DNA of 64,000 nucleotides, taken from assembly GCF_051106095.1 (NCBI RefSeq), contig NC_135783.1, forward strand, positions 66,138,947 to 66,202,946, in the 5' to 3' direction. Below are positions 45,866 through 56,914 of this stretch, piece after piece; position 1 is the stretch's first letter; each line of letters begins with the position of its first letter. Under the pieces are notes generated by a model that made no database searches, was not told the DNA's origin, and was given only the letters and a program-made list of their open reading frames with translations. Made by a program: the position numbers and the translations under genes. The DNA comes from Pogona vitticeps (lineage: Eukaryota; Chordata; Lepidosauria; Squamata; Agamidae).

Positions 45866-47149
45866 AGATACTTTTACTAAATAAACAAATCAGCTGTCCC
45901 ATTACTAATTTGCTTGCATGATTACAAAAAAATTACTTAATAATGCATGTTTCATTACCATCCCACAAATTCAGTTCAGCAGTTAGGCTGGCTAACATCA
46001 GGGAAAACTGCTCAGCTTCTAAGGATGTCCTTCCTGAGGGATGACTTACGTAATATTGCACATGGCCAAGGCTTGTGCGATATTTGAGAACTGGCAATAG
46101 ATTGTATATTGTGCCAGGAGTTGCCAAAATGCCATTCCCATTCTCTCAACTATAAAACTGAAGAGGATAATGTATTGGTTGCTACGTTCGTGATCACTAT
46201 TCTGTTAGAAAGCACCATTTTCTGTTGCACTGAAGCTTGTAGTCGTGTTTATTTATTCTGTACACTCACAGATAGGCCCTGAGGTGATAGCCTGACTCCT
46301 GCACCTCATGAGTGCAAGCTAAATTAACATCCATGCAGTCACTTTGCATTGCAGTGAAATTATTCATTGGATTACGATTGGGAAATAACAATGTTCTTTA
46401 GAGGGCTTTGAAGCTCCTGCAGCTAATTTTCTTTAAGCAGTCCACATTAGGCTCCTCATTTCTCCTTTCCAGAGTAATGGGACAGATAACTCACTCATTT
46501 CTGAAACTCCCAGGAAATCTTGCAGTTAGAGTGGGTGGATGAATGGCTGGAATTGGTACAGGACAGTTTCATATCCATCTGGAGACACCTATTTGGCTGC
46601 CATTATCACAAGCTCAGTAGTCACCAGTTAAGGGGGCCTGAAAAAGGGCCAGTAATTTATAAACATGTTTTTTTTTAATTTAAAAAAATGTAAGTATAGT
46701 CTTTAGAAAAGCAGAAAAAACCATCGACTGTTGTAATAACATAGTCTCAACACAGTGAGTCCATTTGCAGAAAGCTTTCCAGACCTGTTTTTTCTCCATC
46801 CCAAGAGCAAGAAAATGAATGCTTTTTTTTGTTTCTTCATGTTTTCCATATTTTGTGCCAAACGTCTCAGCACAAATTCAGCACCTTTTCTAAAAATGAA
46901 AGTAAAATTGAACAGTTAAAGTATGCAACCTGGAAGTGGGGGCCTCACTAGGGACATGAGAGGTGTACCCAGTTTTGCCTCAAGTAAAAATGATGCATAC
47001 TAGTAACTTCCCATCCATTCTGAAAACACTAGCTAGAAACCTTTATTTGTGCTTTTAAAAAATTGGGAGGATACTGGTTGGACAGGGCCTGCCAATAGCT
47101 GAAGAATCGATTTTGGTGTGGGCCTGCATTTCTTGGGGCTAAGTCAAAT
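45866..47149. other. 1.3 kb of single-copy-looking non-coding sequence
   Basis: No repeat or coding signal recognised. There is an (T)n/(A)n patch at 46670-46690. The stretch 45930-46620 shows no repeat decay and is a reasonable candidate for conserved non-coding DNA, but that is only inference. Confidence 0.35.
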
Positions 47150-47275
47150 ACGGGGCAAAGGAAACTGTGGCCCTCCAGATACTGTTGGGGTGTAATTCCA
47201 TTATTACTGCTGCTTATTGCCTAGGGCTCGTGGGAGTCCAGTGATGTCTAGTTGGGGAAATCCAGTGTAGTCTTC
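47150..47275. mobile_element. Decayed hAT MITE
   Basis: GTGGCCCTCCAGATACTGTT followed by GGGGTGTAATTCCATTATTA and the inverted counterpart CGTGGGAGTCCAGTGATGTC match arms of widespread hAT MITEs (CCTCCAGATGTTGTTGGACT, AACTCCCATCA). The ends are too diverged to fix boundaries or a target duplication. Confidence 0.4.
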
Positions 47276-47850
47276 AAAATGGGATAAGGCATGCCAAACT
47301 AGAGGAATTTATATTCTACCTATCCCATTCTGAATGATTATTCCCCCCCAAACAATTATTTGTATCAGGGTGTGGTTCCACTGCAATAAGAAGCATAGTT
47401 AAATCGATTTATAAAATCACATGGCTGAAATTGATTTATTTGGGCTGCAAAGTGAGGGTTTTTTTACTGGCTGATAGAGGCTTTTAAAATACCTCACTTC
47501 TAAAACAATTTAATTTAGTTCAGTTTGGTGGCTGTGGATGAAGCTGTTGATTTATTTTGTACTCTTGCTGAATGTCAGCAACATTGGAACTACAATGTTT
47601 CCTCTCTCCTGTTTTTTAAAAACATCTTATAGAAATGTTTAGTGATGCATCACAACTAACTTTTTTGTCTGATGAATGCAACCATCAATTTATTACTGTA
47701 TCACTGATTTTTTAAAAAAAGTTTACCAAAAGTGTGCTCCTAAAACAGAAAGGAAATGAGTGAATTTCACCAGTGAAGCTGTCAAACCTGTTTTAATTGA
47801 CAGAAATAGATATAATTGCAGTCAAAGTAGATGCAACTACTGTACCGATT
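47276..47850. other. Unrecognised sequence
   Basis: Nothing recognised. Confidence 0.3.
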
Positions 47851-47852
47851 TA

Positions 47853-48100
47853 CAGTGCTGCCCCGCTTAATGATTACCCTGCTCCATGACGAAATCGCTT
47901 AATGATGAGGTGCTTTACAGGCACCGGAAAATGGCCGCCCTATGGAGGATCTTTGCTGGACGCTGAGGTATTTCGCCCATTGGAATGCATTGAGCGGTTT
48001 TCAGTGCATTTCAATGGGCTTTTTACTTTTGTTTGACGACAATTTCATTCTACAGTGATTTTGCTGGAACGGATTATCGTTGTCAAGCGAGGCACCACTG
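47853..48100. mobile_element. Tigger/pogo-like MITE, 248 bp
   Basis: Ends are CAGTGCTGCCCCGCTTAATG and, reverse complemented, CAGTGGTGCCTCGCTTGAC. TA lies on both sides (47851-47852 and 48101-48102). The interior has GAAATCGCTTAATGATGAGG and a purine-rich centre, with no coding capacity. Confidence 0.8.
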
Positions 48101-48102
48101 TA

Positions 48103-50090
48103 TATACTAAGTGATTAGAACATGATAGATATAAAAATTCAGATCAAGAATCAAATCAAGTTGCTAGTGGAACCACACCCCCAGTCAGGATTTTAACAGC
48201 TCGTTCAATTGTTCTAGATGCTTTTGTCTGAGATATTTTTAATTTGGTTTTCCCATTTCTCACTCATTCCTGAAGGAATTTTTTTGACCACTATCTGGGG
48301 GAAGGGTGGGAAATTTTTCTCTCTTTCTCTCTCTCTTTTTCTGTCTATTTCAACAGACACATACAATACCCAACAGGGCTTCTTTCTTTTGAGCAACTGT
48401 CCTCTAAGCTACATATCTCCCTCTTTTGAAACTAAAAACACTTCCTATGGAAAATAATCTGTGATATGGAGATTTTTTAAAAGCCACACTGGAATTGCTC
48501 TTGAATTTAAGGAGCTCTCATCTAGTTCTTGTGATTCTGTTCACTGACTTTAATCCCATATAATGTTACATGAAGTTAAGCCAATTTAAATGCCTATATA
48601 CTTGAGCTGGGGCTATAGATATTGTACTGAAAATGATTAAAACTTGTATTGAAATGCAAAGCAAATACTTGGAGCCTCTTTATTTTATTCCTGTAATGTT
48701 AAGGCCAAAGAAAAATATAACAAAATAAAATAATAATTAAGCAAAGCCCTGAGTGCAAATAAATGCAAACCTGACAACATGTAAGAAAAATGTTACTGCT
48801 ACTCTAGAGGTAGGACTAAATCAGAAATGAAATCTTTCATTTTCAAAAAATTAATAAAGTTTTCATTAAATATTAAAGAATGAGGCTGGACTCCATTTCC
48901 TCCCAGATGAATGCTGTGTAAAATTAAATATCTTAGTATTTCCCTTCATGCTGCTAGTGAAAAAAAATGTTTAATTTTTTGGGAAAAAAACTATTTTCTT
49001 GCCATTTGACACAGTATTTCAAAACCATTCTGCATAACATCCCACACTTATAATTGTTCTTCAGACAAACTAAACAGAGAAAGCTAGATGGGAATTCCGC
49101 CCACCCACCCCAGTCTTTCTGGGCATATTTTGAGAAGAAACCAGTTAAATTTAGCAAACTGGCTGTTGAATTGTGGGGAAATATATGCAGTTGTTAAGAC
49201 AAAGATCTCTCTTCTGAACCCTATCCATTTCTTGGGTTGTCTGTTAACCAGAAGCAGCAATAAACTTTCTAACACAGATGGGTGCATAAATCATGTATCC
49301 TGAAAAACCACATTGAGAACTCTGTTTAACATTGCAATATGTATGTATATGTATATGTATACAGATGTACAGTATATGTATATTTATATGTATATGTGTG
49401 TGAGAGAAAGAGTATTCTACATAGAGAAATAAACCCTATCCTATTGTGTAAGCTAGGCAATAGCCAAACTTGAATACTATTAGCAGGACACTGTGTAAGA
49501 CTCATTGTCAGACTGAGCATCCTGCCCCCATCACCACACACACATATATTTTAGTAGACCACTGCTTTTGGAGAAGTGTGAAAACATTCTCAAAGACTTG
49601 CGGGGGAGGGGGATTTGGAAAAGTTTTACTAAATTTGGGGATGTGGGAGGCTTATTATTATTCACATTTGGTGATGAGTTAAGAATGCTTGACTCTACCT
49701 TTGAAACTTGTTCTGTAAAAGTGGCAATCGTTACTTGAAAGGAAACTGGACCATGAAAAATAGTATCAGATAATCACATAATTATTGTAGCATTTCACAT
49801 TTGGGAATGACTTGACTAATATTGAATCCTTCGAGATGGGTAACCAGCATATCTGTATATACTTATCTCAGCTGTCTCTCTCTGGGTTCTTGTTCTGTAA
49901 TGTTTCTTCTCCAGGATTGCATTTTTTTTACATTTGCATTAATTATTTTAGTGCTCTCTATATACAAAATTTCAAACCTGGATATGGCCATTGGGAAGTG
50001 AACACAAGCTTGGTTTGCAAATATGATGAATTAGCAACTAAGTTTTGATGGAATCACATCTTTGGCACACTAATGTGAATTTGACTGCTA
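48103..50090. other. Unrecognised AT-rich sequence
   Basis: There is an interrupted TATG/TATA-rich stretch near 49335-49405. No gene or repeat family recognised. Confidence 0.35.
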
Positions 50091-50105
50091 ATAATGTAAT
50101 CATAT

Positions 50106-50330
50106 GGTTGTTCTGGGTTTTTCGGGCTCTTTGGCCGTATTCTGAAGGTTGTTCTTCCTAACGTTTTGCCAGTCTCTGTGGCCGGCATCTTCAGAGGACA
50201 GCATCTGAAGATGCCGGCTACAGAGACTGGCAAAACTTTAGGAAGAACAACCTTCAGAACACGGCCAAAGAGCCCGAAAAACCCAGAACAACCATTAGAT
50301 CCCGGCCGTGAAAGCCTTCGCAAATACTGT
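50106..50330. mobile_element. Penelope-like element end, inverted-repeat form
   Basis: Arms 50106-50195 and 50204-50293 are 90 bp each, pair with three mismatches, and enclose an 8-bp loop. A 37-bp tail (50294-50330) contains ATCCCGGCCGTGAAAGCCTT. The blocks TTTTTCGGGCTCTTTGGCCG and GAAGATGCCGGCTACAGAGA are characteristic of the terminal part of vertebrate Penelope-like elements. The exact 15-bp target duplication ATAATGTAATCATAT lies at 50091-50105 and 50331-50345. These retroelements are known for inverted terminal arrangements; the reverse transcriptase and GIY-YIG endonuclease are absent here. Confidence 0.8.
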
Positions 50331-50345
50331 ATAATGTAATCATAT

Positions 50346-51066
50346 TTAATTTGACTCTATGTGGAAAATCACGGTATTCCTTAGATACTGTAACAGATAT
50401 TTTTCTGAGGCTGGGTTAAAGAAATGAAATGCAAGCAAAATGCTTTGGTGCACATGGCCCATAACCTTTCTGTTCTTCTGCCTCAGTGTCAATAGAGAAA
50501 TAGGTTCAGAACAAGGATTGTTTTTTTCCTGCTTTCAACTGAACTCTTGAAACAAAGGTCTGGTAATTTCATAATCCTATACCTGCCACAACTTACATAT
50601 TTTGTATATGTATTGATCAGTACTGTGCATTATATTACACTATTTATGGCACTGATCTGTTCCATTTCAATTTGGTAGATTTTGTGTATGTTTTTGTAGA
50701 AGAAATGAGCTGTAAATATGTTGCTTTTTTTGTATATTTCTGAGAAATGTTTAATAGCTGGTGTGACATTTTGGCACTGGGAGACATTGAACTTTCCACT
50801 AATTTTTACACTAGGTCACACAATATTCAAGCTGTTGAAGGCACTTTTTTTACACCTTTTAATTCCTGAAAACCTAGTGGTAAAGTGTAAGTGTACATGA
50901 CTATGCTCTTTTTTTGTTCATTAGTAGTCTGGGTTCCTTATTCTCAGTTCCACATAAAATAATGAGGAGAGTTTGGGTCAAACAATCAAATAGGAATTTT
51001 TTTTAAGGACCAATAATAGTAGGTATGAAGGGAAAGGAAGCTTCTTGGATACAAATGATAAGGGCT
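50346..51066. other. Unrecognised AT-rich sequence
   Basis: Nothing recognised. Confidence 0.3.
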
Positions 51067-51079
51067 AAAATGACAGTAA

Positions 51080-51414
51080 AGGTAAAGGTTCCCCTTGACA
51101 TTTAGTCCAGTCATGTCTGACTCTAGGGTGCGGTGCTCATCCCCATTTCCAAGTCATAGAACCAGCATTTGTCTGTAGCCCATTTCCGTGGTCACGTGGC
51201 CAGTGCAACTAGACGTGGGATGCCGTTACCTTCCCACTGTTGTGGTAGCAAGTTATCTACTCTCATTTTTACATGGTTTCCAACTGCTAGGTCCCACCCA
51301 GGAGCTGGGACAAGTGACAGGAACTCACGTGAATTCGATCTTATGACTGCTAGTCTTCTGACCTTGCAGCACAGATGCTTCTATGGTTTAACCCGCAGCA
51401 CCACCACATCCCTT
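51080..51414 (-). mobile_element. Sauria SINE with target duplication
   Basis: It starts AGGTAAAGGTTCCCCTTGAC and has the BovB-like tail domain TAGTCCAGTCATGTCTGACT, then body blocks and inverted tRNA head ending TTTAACCCGCAGCACCACCA. The flanks AAAATGACAGTAA (51067-51079) and AAAACAACAGTAA (51415-51427) match 11/13, an aged target duplication. The body is more diverged than at 35819-36166. Confidence 0.85.
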
Positions 51415-51617
51415 AAAACAACAGTAAGTTCTAAATATATTTATTCAGAATTTAAGTTTCAAAATAATTAGATTACAGATCCTCAGTCTGGCTTACATGC
51501 ATATGCTAACTACTATAGCCAGACTTCTGATCATATACTCTACCAAAGACTATTTTCAGAAAGTCTTCTAACTCCCCTCAGTTCTCTCTTCTGACTTTCT
51601 GATACCTCCCTCTAGAC

Positions 51618-51755
51618 CAGTGATTCCCAACCTTGGGTGACCCAGGTGTACTTAGACTGCAATATCCAGAAGCCTTCACTACTACCTGTGCTCGCCAAGG
51701 TTTCTGGGAGGTGCAGTCTGAGAACACTTGGGTTACCCAAGTTTGGAAACCACTG
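51618..51755. mobile_element. Palindromic hAT MITE, 138 bp (first of an adjacent pair)
   Basis: Ends are CAGTGATTCCCAACCTTGGG and, reverse complemented, CAGTGGTTTCCAAACTTGGG. The exact target duplication CTCTAGAC lies at 51610-51617 and 51756-51763. More diverged inside than the neighbour at 51856. Confidence 0.88.
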
Positions 51756-51855
51756 CTCTAGACAGTTATATCTGCATTTTTCCTTTGTGCTCTCTCTCTC
51801 TCTACGTAGCAAAATTTCAAATCTTCTTTTCTGCTCTCTCTCTCTCTCTCTAGAC

Positions 51856-51991
51856 CAGTGGTCCCCAACCTTGGGCCTCCAGATGTTCTTAAACTACAAC
51901 TCCCAGAAGCCTTCACCACCACCTCTGCTGGCCAGGATTTCTGGGACCTGAAGTCCAATAACATCTGGAGGCCCAAGGTTGGGGATCACTG
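51856..51991. mobile_element. Palindromic hAT MITE, 136 bp (second of an adjacent pair)
   Basis: Ends are CAGTGGTCCCCAACCTTGGG and, reverse complemented, CAGTGATCCCCAACCTTGGG. The exact target duplication CTCTAGAC lies at 51848-51855 and 51992-51999, the same 8-mer as for the first element. The arms are well preserved (CCTCCAGATGTTCTTAAACT and the inverted counterpart). Confidence 0.9.
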
Positions 51992-52099
51992 CTCTAGACT
52001 ATCAAATTTCAACTCTATTCTCACCAGACCCACATTCCCATAACATACTAATCACGCTAACCACTCATCATTCGGTTACCCAACCGCCAATCAATATGG

Positions 52100-52235
52100 G
52101 CCAGGGTGCGGACTCATCTCCCTCTATTACCATCACCACACAAAAATTGGAGGTTGTTCGTGACTTTGTGTACCTTGGCTCAATGATCTCTAGACTCACA
52201 AAGAGAGTACGGCTTAATAAGAAGCTGATGGCATA
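52100..52235 (+). mobile_element. LINE fragment, not BovB
   Basis: A frame holds ITTQKLEVVRDFVYLGSMIS, a block (KLEVV..F.YLGS.IS) found late in the polymerase ORF of RTE/Vingi-like and related LINEs. BovB has a different version (NFIFLGSKIT). It lies directly upstream of the BovB insertion, and its own remainder is missing. It could belong to the same family as the LINE at 62770-63558. Confidence 0.5.
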
Positions 52236-52249
52236 TAAATAAATAATAG

Positions 52250-53857
52250 AAAAGGAAAAAAAGGAGATCTGTTCAGGAAAACTGGAGATATTAGAGGAAC
52301 ATTTTGTGCAAAAATGGACATGATAAAGGACAAGAATGGGATCTAACACAAGCAGAAGACATCAAGAAGAGGTGGCAAGACATCCTGGAGAATGAAGTCA
52401 AGTGGGCCTTAGAAACTTGGCTAACAACAAGGCCAGTGGAGGTGATGGCATTCCAGTGGAACTATTTAAAATCTTAAAAAATGATGCTGTTGCTACATTC
52501 AATATGCCAGCAAGCTTGGAAAACTCAACAATGGCCAGCGGATTGGAAAAGATCAGTCTACATCCTAATCCCAAAGAAGGGCAGTGCCAAAGAATGCTCC
52601 AACTACCATACAATCGCACTCATTTCACACGCTAGCAAGGTTATGCTCAAAATCCTACAAGGTAGGCTTCAGCAGTATGTCGACTGAGAACTCCCAGAAG
52701 TACAAGCAGGATTCTGAAGGGGCAGAGGAACTAGACACCAAATTGCTAACATGCGCTGGATTATGGAGAAAGCCAGAGAGTTCCAGGAAAGCATCTACTT
52801 CTGCTTGACTTCGCAAAAGCCTTTGACTGTGTGGACCAAAGCAAACTATGACAAGTCCTTAAAGAAATAAGAGTACCTGACCACCTTATCTATCTCCTGA
52901 GAAACCTATACGTGGGACAGGAAGCAACAGTTAGAACTGGAAATGGAACAACTGATTGGTTCAAAATTGGGAACGGAGTACGACAAGGCTGTATTTTGCC
53001 CCCCTGCATATTTAACGTATATGCAGAATACATCATGCAAAAGGTAGGACTGAATGAATCCCAAGCTGGAATTAAGATTGCCGGAAGAAATATCAACAAC
53101 CTCCAATATGCAGATGATACCACTCTGATGGGAGAAAGTGAGGAGGAATTAAAGAACCCTGTAAAGAGGGTGAAAAAGGAGAGTGCAAAAAATGGTCTAA
53201 AGTTCAACATTAAAAAAACCAAGATCATGGCCACTGGTCCCATCACCAGGGGAAGATATGGAGGCAGTGACAGATTTTACCGATCACTGCAAATGGTGAC
53301 AGCAGCTATGAAATTAAAAGACGCCTGCTTCTTGGGAGGAAAGCGCTGACAAACCTCGACAGCATCTTAAAAAGCAGAGACATCACCTTGCCAACAAAAG
53401 TCCGAATAGTCAAAGCTATGGTTTTTCCTGTAGTGATGTATGGAAGTGAGAGCTGGACCATAAAGAAAGCTGACCGCCGAAGAATTGAGGCTCTTGAACT
53501 GTGGTGCTGGAGGAGGCTCTTGATTGTCCCCTGGACTGCAAGGAGAACAAACCTATCCATTCTAAAGGAAATCAAGCCTGAGTGCTCACTGGAAGGACAG
53601 ATCCTGAAACTGAGGCTCCAATATTTTGGACATCTCATGAGAAGAGAAGACTCCTTGGAAAATACCTTGATGTTAGGAAATCGTGAAGGAAGAGAAGGGG
53701 ACGACAGAGAATGAGATGGATGGACAGTGTCATCAAAGCAACCAACATGAATTTGAGCCAACTCCGGGAGGCAGTGGAAGACAGGAGGGCCTGGAATGTT
53801 CTGGTCCGTGGGGCCGTGAAGAGTCGGACACGACTAAACGACTAAACAACAACAAAA
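52250..53857 (+). mobile_element. BovB (RTE) LINE, 5'-truncated, about 1.6 kb
   Basis: The longest LINE copy in the window. Translation in changing frames gives LISHASKVMLKILQGRLQQY, then MRWIMEKA, GTTDWFKIGNGVRQGCILPP, and NINNLQYADDTTLMGESEEE with the YADD catalytic motif at 53107-53118. The C-terminal thumb region follows: TKVRIVKAMVFPVVMYGSES, WCWRRLLIVPWTARRTNLSI, ILKLRLQYFGHLMRREDS. The 3' end has AAGAGTCGGACACGACTAAA and an ACAACAACAA tail. The endonuclease domain is absent by 5' truncation, and several frameshifts and stops break the ORF. A target duplication is not clear. It is not active. Confidence 0.9.
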
Positions 53858-56644
53858 ACTTTCATGTTTGATAGGGAATGCAGAGCAAGTGTACTTCAGA
53901 CCAAATTCAAGCATTTATTTAAATCACTTTGTAATGCAATCTCATATGTATCTACTCTTCAAAATAAGTCCCACTGCATTTATTGAAATTTACACCTACT
54001 GTAGATAGGTCTATGGGCTTGCAGCCTAAATTTATGTTCATTAAATGTAGAGTTTGAAAGCAGATCATTAATGCTCAATTGCCCTCACATTATTTAACAC
54101 AGCTATTTCAATTTTTAGAGTAGATTTTACACCAAAATAACAATTGTAGATTAGCCTTCTATCAAATAATTAGTTCTTTTTAGTTTTTGTTGCTGCTGCC
54201 ATTAAGATACACCTGCAACTCTTATCTTCTAGATCACTTATCATGTGATCTTGAATTTCATGAGTGAAGGTGGACAAGTGGTTGGACACAAACACACACA
54301 TGCAGAAGACCATTTCCCACATATTATGGACAGAGCTCCTCAAATATGAGCAATGTGTAAAAATATAATCATAGGGCACCCCTACCACAAAACAGTCCTC
54401 CATGAAAGCAATCCCATCCTGAGAACTGAATGACAAAGTGATCACTTGGGGGGGGGGTGTTGACATTTCTAATCTTAAAAAAAAAAACACCTTCTACAGC
54501 CTCATCACCTTTCCAATTCTGATTCCTTCCTTACTGATCGTTCCATTTAGTTTATTATATTAAACCTCCCTCGCTTTCGTAGAATTCCTTTCTTTTTATT
54601 TTCCTTTCTTTTTTTGCAAGACACACTGATGGTTGGTGCTGTTGAAAAGGAAAGCTTTATTGTAGTTTTAAGAGAATATTAAAATGCGACATGTAGAGAG
54701 TGCTAATATTGTAATTACTAGCTTGCCTTTATCAGTCCAGGCTATTTTTGTAACTCTGCCATTTAAAGTTATTGTTCAGTCACCATAGCTAATTCTCTTT
54801 GATAAAGTTCATAGCAAATGTGGCTTCCTGGTTATTGTTGTTCCAGTCCTATGGACAATGAATTCCTGTGTAAAAGAATGACCAGAAACATTCATGTGGA
54901 ATGAAGTCTCAAAAGAGGAATTCCGTATCTCTTGTGAATGTTTAAGGTAAAAACAAAAGAAAACAAAACCTGACAACTAAATCCATATGGATTTGCATCC
55001 TTCTCCTCTGTATGCCAATGGGAAACATGCCCTGTTTATTTCTAGTTCTCAGGTACTTCATGTGACTAAGGGTGTCACTGCACAGCAGGAAAATGTGTAT
55101 TGATGCACTGTGAATTTGCACCCAGAAAGTTGGGTTTCCCTAAATAAATTCATTTTAGCCATGCAGATAGGAGTCAGCAAAGAGAGAGGAGGGAATTGCC
55201 AATCATTCTTTGTTTGCCGCTTGTTCAGGCAGCTTTTGCTATAGCCATTCAGCTGCAAACAAGAGCTGATTATCAATCCCACCCCCCTTGTTTCCTAGGT
55301 GCTCTAGCAAAGCTTTGGTCGAGTGCTGCTACCAAGCCTTTAAAAGAAACAAAGAAAGAAATGGTTTGGAAACAAGTGGTGTTTGAGACACAACCACTAG
55401 TGCTCCTTTGCTTCTGTCTGCCCCCTCTGCAACCACCAGCACTCATGCACATGGTTTTGTTTGCCTTCACAAAGGATCGCACAACTGAATTAATGCAAAA
55501 GCATCTGCTTGCAAAAAGAAATTTTAAAAAGTTGAAGCCCCCAGTGGCAGATGAAAAAGGTACAGATTGGATGCAGATTCCTCTGTCCCTCCAGATTCCT
55601 CCAACATTTACTAATTGACCCTCTTCTCTCTTAGCGTACATTATAAACATTCAGATTGCGCACCTATTTAGACAGACCGTGAACCAAATCAAACAAATTC
55701 TGACTGATCCAGGTTGCGTCTTAGATGGAAATGGGCGAAATGGGTGAATGGGTGAAAATCAGATTAGTTGAATCCAAAGTAATTTCAACCAGTTCAGTGA
55801 TCCACAAGTCAATCTCCAATTAAAGAAAACTAGACAATGACTGAAATCCAGTTGGTGCAACTCTGCCATGTAAGTGGTGATGATTCCATCAGCTTGTGCC
55901 ATTAATATTTATTGCATTTTATTTTAAAACTCCCTATTCTCTCTTGACACATTCCTTCAGGTTCTGAAATTTCCTAGTTATCCCTTTTGCCCTGGGAAAT
56001 CCTTTGGGAGCCTAGCAATGGGGAGACACGAAATCTTTAAAAGTAAAAAAATCCCCAATGGCCCTGATTTCAATTCAATTCAATTTAATTGATATCATCA
56101 TTTACAGAGCATAGTTGCACCAGTTGGATTTCTGCAAGTATGTCTCCAACCCATTGCAAAAGAGCACCATATAGGAAAAACATTGGGAGAGTAAGAGAAA
56201 GCGGAGAACTGGACTTTAACTATAGACCACTCTGGCTTGATTGTGCTCCTATTTTATTATCCTTAATAAAACTAAAAATTCCTTCCAGGAAACCACAACT
56301 AGGCTAATATTTTTCTATATTATTATCCCTGTATAATATTTATAGAGAGTAATAATGTTGTAATGCTATCTTTGCATTACCTCACATATTTTGTTTCAGT
56401 ATTTTGCTGCTTTCCTCAAAGATGGCAATCAATCCCTCCACTATTTTCATCCCCATTGAATGAATCTCCAGTTTATGACGTTCCCTCTAAAACACTGACC
56501 TTATTTTACTATTTTATCTGTCAATGTAAATTGATAGATACCATTGGATAGTAGATATCATATGTAAATTATTTATATTATATTCTCTCTCATTTTTGCA
56601 AACAACTATTTTGATGGATTTTAATGCCAGATTTCTTCCCAATG
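53858..56644. other. Mostly unrecognised, with a decayed MITE at about 53935-54032
   Basis: AATGCAATCTCATATGTATC, AAATAAGTCCCACTGCATTT and TGGGCTTGCAGCC follow a common reptile repeat with AAGTCCCATTGAATTCAATG and a GCAGCC end. The rest, including runs of G (54448-54457) and A (54479-54488), shows no gene. The 140-codon frame at 55196-55618 and its 125-codon antisense have no recognised motifs. Confidence 0.35.
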
Positions 56645-56652
56645 TTCACAAT

Positions 56653-56904
56653 TAGAGATGGGAATGAACTGCAGGTTCAGTGGCTTGGTGTGATTTGTTT
56701 CCCAGCTAAACAGTTGATCCATGATTTGATGCCTTGCCCCCCCCCCAGTACATACCCACTTAATGGCAGCGCCTCCACCTCCTCCAGGTGCTGCCGCTGA
56801 GTGGGTGCCCATTGGAAGAGCAGGATACCAAACTACAGATCAGCTATTTGGCCAAGAAACAAACCACACCAAACCGCCGAACTAGTGGTTTGTGCCCTTC
56901 TCTA
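56653..56904. mobile_element. hAT-type MITE, 252 bp
   Basis: Ends are TAGAGATGGGAATGAACTG and, reverse complemented, TAGAGAAGGGCACAAACCAC. Inner blocks TTGGTGTGATTTGTTTCCCA and GAAACAAACCACACCAAACC pair as an extended inverted repeat. The flanks TTCACAAT (56645-56652) and TTTACAAT (56905-56912) match 7/8. Same terminal motif as the 645-bp element at 3002-3646, but with a different, short GC-rich middle. Confidence 0.8.
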
Positions 56905-56914
56905 TTTACAATTA

